NCBI GenBank assembly: GCA_031772625.1
Contig: CM062819.1
Coordinates: 824,455,003 to 824,519,002 of the forward strand
Origin: Pinus tabuliformis
Lineage: Eukaryota > Streptophyta > Pinopsida > Pinales > Pinaceae
Reading direction: 5' to 3'
Length of the DNA stretch: 64,000 bases
Part shown: positions 59,431 to 64,000 of the stretch, piece by piece
Layout: the number at the start of each line of letters is the position of its first letter
Numbering within the stretch: the first letter of the stretch is position 1
Made by a program: the position numbers and the translations under genes
The notes under the pieces: generated by a model
The model's input: the letters and a program-made list of their open reading frames with translations, nothing else
Database searches by the model: none
What the model was told of the DNA's origin: nothing

Positions 59431-59810
59431 TGTTGAGAAATCTAGGGGCAATAATAGTAGGTGATTTCTCTTATTAGATGATAACTGCTTGTGAAGACTT
59501 TTTACTTTTCTTGATTATATTGTTCTTTAGCTAGATTATTAGTGTATTTTCTTCATCAAACGACTACCAAAACATAATAAACAATGAGACAAAGGACACA
59601 AGATATAGGCTATCAGCCAGGGCCAAAACCTCTTCAATCTTGAGAGGAAAACCCACCGAACTCTTCTTATTATAGACTCTTCAATTGATGAATTCCAATA
59701 CCTAGACCCTTGACCAACAACCCCTCCAACACCAAGTCAAATCCTTCTCCTTGATGTGCTTCCCTTTCCCAAAGTCAACTTTAGTCAAACTTGCTTTCTA
59801 ATGGCAGTGG
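59431..59810 (-). repeat. Partial Copia-like LTR (J1)
   Basis: Starts TGTTGAGAAATCTAGG and parallels the first about 380 bp of J2 (TGATTTCTCTTATTA, later a CCAGGGCCAAAACC...GGAAAACCC zone like CTAGGCAAAACC...GGAAAACC in J2). It stops where J2 begins. Confidence 0.65.
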
Positions 59811-61001
59811 TGTTGAGAAATCCAAAGCGTGGCGGTTAAATGATTTCTCTTATTATGACATTATCTTGTGATGTTTTTCATTATTATTATTTGTTCTTTC
59901 GAATTATCTTTTCTTATCATCAAGACTAATGCCAAGCAACAAATAGAAGAGAACACAAAATGTAGGCACGCAGCTAGGCAAAACCCCTCTCTAGGGGAAA
60001 ACCTGGTAAAATTCTTCCATCAGTAGATTCAAGATGAGACGAACAAGACCCTCACAACATAGACTCAAGACTACCTCCATCCATCAAGTCAACCTTGTCA
60101 TGTCATTCTTTAATTCAATCATTCTTCACTCCTATAGCAGTCATACTTCTTCACAATTCGGTCCTTGCAATGGCACCTAACTTGTATCTTGAGATAGCAC
60201 CAAGCACCGAACCATCTTTACTGTGATAACACTGAGTTTACTCACTAAGATAGCACTGAAATTTGTCAAATGTGATAGCACCGAAACTTGTCCATTGTGA
60301 TAGCACCAAAACCTCATCACTGTGCTTGCACCGAATCCTTATCACTTTGTTTGCACCGAGACTTCATCACTGTGTTTGCACTAGAACCAAAATTATTCAC
60401 TATCGTAGTACCGAAATCATTTCGTTGTGGTAGCACCGAAATATCTCCGCTGAAATAGCATCGAACCATTCATGTTGACATATCACTGAAATTTTGTCTT
60501 TATTCTCCACCATAATCCGCATTTGTGTCTATAAAGGTATGTCGAAAATATCGTTGTGATTTATCCAAGCTTGTCCACTGTAATAGGACCGAACTTTATC
60601 TCTGAGATCATCGAATTGCTGCACTGTAATTTGAGCGAAGGTCATGCTCTTATATATAGTTGTTTCCCTTTGAAATGAGCCAACATGAGTTCAATTGAGA
60701 GAAGTGTCTATAGGCCGACCTGAGTTTGTTGAGGGAAGCCGACTTGATGATGATTTTGTTTGAGGCCGACACCAAGGAGACTTTGATGGAGGAGATTAAC
60801 ATGACAAGATAGACTTTGACTCAAACAAACAATCCTAAAGCCTACAATGGAGGCTTGACCTATGACAATTGACCCAAGCATGAAACCCATCCTTTAATAA
60901 GTCAATTAATAATAAAATTCTTTTTGCTTTCTTTTGACATATATATTACATTTTGACTCAAGTACAATTATGAAGACCGAACCTAGTTACATTCTTCAAC
61001 A
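59811..61001 (-). repeat. Copia-like LTR (J2)
   Basis: 1191 bp, plus-strand ends TGTTGAGAAATCC and ACATTCTTCAACA. Just to its right is CTCCCTCTTAACTAGGGG, on the minus strand a purine tract AAGAGGGAG before TGTTGAAG, so it is the 3' LTR of a minus-strand element extending right. No partner LTR is in the window. Confidence 0.72.
60165..60620. repeat. Minisatellite of about 30 bp units in J2
   Basis: Around a dozen diverged units of the type TGTGATAGCACCGAAACTT..., for example near 60265, 60297, 60329, 60361, 60425 and 60457. Unit length varies slightly around 30-32 bp. No coding sense is evident. Confidence 0.82.
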
Positions 61002-61786
61002 CTCCCTCTTAACTAGGGGAGGTATTCATATTTACATATAACCGTAGAAGTACATGGAAGATCTCAAAACACATAATCTATGAAGAGGTTTAGGCACTGC
61101 AATGCCATGGACTAGATTCCTGACCAGGGAAATCTATCCAAGGTCTCTCAACAATTTAGGCATCGCAATGCCACGGACTAGATCACTGACCAGGGCAATC
61201 TATCCAAGGTCTCTCAACAATTTAGGCATCGCAATGCCATGGACTAGATTCCTGACCAACGCAATCTGTCCGAGTGGGACTAAGATGGACTAAAGCTTTC
61301 ATCCTCTCTAAGTACCATCAAGCTTACTTGTTAACCATCAACCTAGGGATATAGGTGTGTATCTAAGGTTAGAGCTCTATGACCAACACCACCCTCCCAA
61401 ATTCGGGACCTAGACATCAACACAAGGTGTCAGCTAGATGTCCTCCTAGGCAATGCTTCACTCACAAAGCCTCAACAAATCTCTCCCAATCAAATTGATC
61501 GGTAATCAGCATGTTATCAAAACTTAGAGAGATTTACTTGTACAAACACAACCCCAATTAGTAATACACTTTCAAATGTACATAAATAATTACAAACCTT
61601 TGGGGTCTTTCGTACAACTAGACGTTGGTTCTCAACTTTCCATAGTGTAACTTAGAGCTCTCCCAATGAATCTTGACAAAAGATTCCTCAACCATGCAGC
61701 TTCCTTTCCTACTTCTCATGCAGCAACATATTTCATAAATCGATCCGGCTTTTCTTAACTCAGCAGCCCTTCAAAAAAATACATTT
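61002..61786. other. Non-coding DNA next to J2, with 66-bp repeats
   Basis: Probably the 3' internal part of the J element. Three copies of a 66-bp unit lie at 61089, 61155 and 61221 (TTTAGGCATCGCAATGCCA ... GGTCTCTCAACAA; the last is incomplete). The rest has no recognised gene. Confidence 0.7.
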
Positions 61787-62898
61787 TGTTGATTTGGGGT
61801 AGCATCGGATGTGCTCTAGCCACGAAAATTGGTGGAGAGGCTAAAGCACATGAGATATCCAAGACCCAGAAATCATTTGGGCAAAATCAAATCGGTTTGG
61901 GAGATATTAAAATAATTAATATTTTTAATGGAGTTCCTAAGTCTAAACTTAGGAAAAATAAAATATTAATGGGTATTAATATAAAACTGGGTTAGAATGG
62001 TCCAAAAGTCATGGATCAAGCCAAATCTAATCTTAGCCATTGATTAGAGATTTAATCTCGGTCATTGATGGACCAACGAGAAAAGTATAAGAGGAGGCTT
62101 GAGGGTTAGTTGGAAAACACACCGAGTTGATCAAGAATTCAACTTTTTGGGGCAAGGCTTACTGAGGAAATCAAATGAGTGATCAGAGTTGCAGCTAAGA
62201 GGCAGTGAATACAGTGGTAGAGAAAGATAGTACCAGGAGCACCAACGCCGAAGCCAGGAGAGGGTTGACGCAAAGCCAGCTAGAGGCCACGCAGAGCCTG
62301 AGGAGGGCCAGCGTGGGAGACGCAAAGGCTCCAGAGGCTGACACAGAGCCCTGAGAGGCTGACGCTGGGCCAAATAGGCTGACGCTAGGCCAGAGAGGCT
62401 GACGCAGACCCTATAGTCTAACGCTAGGAGATTTCGTGGGATAGATTGGAGCTGGAGAGCTGGATAGGTTGACGCAGTCCCTATCAAGGTGACAGAGAGC
62501 ACTAGAAGTGTTGCAGTGTTGTTGTGGGATCGTTCATCCAGTGATTTAGCCAGAATATCTGTCTCCAACTAAGAGGTACTACTGCCGAGGGCATTCTCTG
62601 TTGGGTGAGCCATTTCTAGTACTTAGATTGTATTCTAAAACTGCTTAATAATAAAATTCTTTGAATAGCTGCACCGGTTTCCCCGCATTGGGTTTTTCCG
62701 GGGACATTAGTCCAAAAACCATTGTCACTTGTGTACTTGTTCCTTTCAGTTGATGATCGGTATGTGTTGATACTATACTTGTATTTATTTTCAGTATTTA
62801 CATGGTAAATAACTTGTTAACTAACTGAACAAGTAGGAAGAAATAAGCCAAATAGTACAAGGAAGAATTTCTAACGAATAGACTTAGGAATTCCAACA
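61787..62898 (+). repeat. F-type LTR, probably solo
   Basis: 1112 bp, TGTTGATTTGGGGTAGC to AGGAATTCCAACA. It has the GCATCGGATGTGCTCTAGCCACG start and TGCACCGGTTTCCCC...TTTTTCCGGGGACA zone of F LTRs. Flanking 5-mers CATTT/AATTC do not match, so it may be a recombinant or mis-bounded by a few bases. A GC-rich short repeat lies inside at 62260-62440. Confidence 0.75.
62260..62440. repeat. GAGGCTGACGC repeats
   Basis: Several tandem, diverged units of about 24-27 bp built around GAGGCTGACGC and GAGCC/GGCC, inside the U3/R part of the F-type LTR. Confidence 0.7.
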
Positions 62899-64000
62899 AA
62901 TTCTCCAATTTCATCTATCAAGGTGTCCATCATGACTATGATATGACCTCCTTCTCAACTAGGGAGATTCCTTTCATCTGTGCTCCCTATCAATCTAGGG
63001 AGATTTCTTTTAATCAAGCTCCCACTTAACCTAGGGAGATTTCATCCAAGATCCCTCTTAACTTTAGGGAATTCTACTTCTTCTTTATGACATCAGAGAA
63101 TCTTTTGTGGCTTCCATCCTTCTCGTTAGAGTTATCATTACCATCACCATTCACATCATGCTTATCACATCAACTTTTCTTTACGAACATCTTCACTATC
63201 TTGAAGATCGAGTAGTTGCACAACATAGATAGCAAGTATAACCAAATCTATAGAAGCATGAAGTTAACCATATCAAAATCACGGAAGCATTCAAATTTAT
63301 ATATCAGATGCCCAAACTTACAAACAAGAGACACATACTCTTCAACATCTTGCTAGGGACTTTGTCATAAACCCTAGACTACTTCATCAAGGCTTATTTC
63401 ATAACAACTTTCATTACATCTAGGGTTTCAATGTTTCTTCCAAAGGTATGACATACCCTACTACAACATATAGCAAACCCTAGAAACAATTCAAACAAAT
63501 ATAGATCTACAAAGTATCTAACAACTTTCAGAATTCATATGTTAGACTTCCCACTAGGGTTTCATACAAACCCTAGATTTCATACATGAGATTTAACAAT
63601 CAAAACCAATCACAGCTCAATCAACAACATGACTAGCTTCCACTAGGGTTTGTTGCAAACCCTAGATTTTCTCATCAATCATAACTAAAACTCAGATTTA
63701 CACAAATCTCAAATTATCACATTGTCATCATACATCAGAGATTTTTCACTTCTACTAAGGTTTAACTCTCAAAACCCTAGAATTCACAAATATTATCATC
63801 CTAGAGAAACAAACTTCGACTAGGGCTTAGTTCCAAACCCTAGGACTCATGACCATTGACAAACAAGTCAACTCATACATCTAGGACTTCATCATCATGC
63901 ATAGGCATTTCATATCATGTGTTAGTCAAACCCATTTTACAAATATCAATAAGAGTTAGACATATAACAAGCTTGATCAAACTAGGGTTTGATCGAACAA
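62899..64000. other. Non-coding DNA with AAACCCTAG palindromes
   Basis: At 62940-63070 the word CTAGGGAGATT recurs four times, resembling the CTAGGGGAG beside J2. At 63365-64000 at least ten CTAGGGTTT or AAACCCTAG words occur, often as close inverted pairs. No gene is recognised. Confidence 0.65.

Overview
The window is a nested pile of plant transposable elements; I found no cellular gene, tRNA or rRNA. The retrotransposon families (Tat-like Ty3/gypsy with an extra RNase H, a chromovirus, Copia-type LTRs, LARD- and TR-GAG-type non-autonomous elements) and the BED/DUF659-type hAT transposases are those of a seed plant with a large, repeat-rich genome. Many old copies with frameshifts and stops would suit a gymnosperm, but nothing here proves that. 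Boundaries were read from TG...CA ends, target-site duplications (TSDs), primer-binding sites and protein frames that rejoin when an insert is removed. For reference I use the names A to J, hAT-1 and hAT-2.

Left third (1-23.3 kb). A decayed minus-strand Tat-like element A runs from its primer-binding site near 23.31 kb leftwards past the window start. It is cut by at least five insertions: a minus hAT-2 transposon (about 100-2058, itself hit by an LTR ending at base 99), a complete minus chromovirus C (2358-9698), a short hAT-1 derivative (9802-10957), a complete plus-strand Tat-like element B (11730-19268, itself hit by a 678-bp solo LTR I), and a short hAT-2 derivative (19852-21280). A and B share the order gag, protease, extra RNase H, RT, RNase H, integrase.

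Middle. 23.34-28.66 kb has no recognisable gene and carries a 219-bp tandem duplication. From 28666 to about 44858 a plus-strand, non-coding LARD-like element F (1.1-kb LTRs) contains a gag-only element G (30639-37689, minus, 2.35-kb LTRs) and a full-length hAT-1 transposon (37957-43827), whose transposase is split by a 2261-bp solo LTR H (39269-41529).

Right third. 44.86-59.13 kb is a tandem LTR-internal-LTR-internal-LTR array (D and E) with a period of about 5.68 kb. Each internal region encodes one gag protein with a long coiled coil and no pol. Its LTRs are about 3.6 kb and look like the 0.41-kb LTR of B with about 3.1 kb of extra promoter and leader-like DNA. Shared LTR ends, leader motifs and 3' sequence suggest that D/E is a non-autonomous partner of the B family. 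The last 4.9 kb holds Copia-like LTRs (J), minisatellites, another F-type LTR and non-coding repeats rich in AAACCCTAG.

The most noteworthy system is the D/E family: a gag-only element with outsized LTRs, several primer-binding-site-like motifs in its leader, a hairpin over its stop codon, and a recent tandem amplification.
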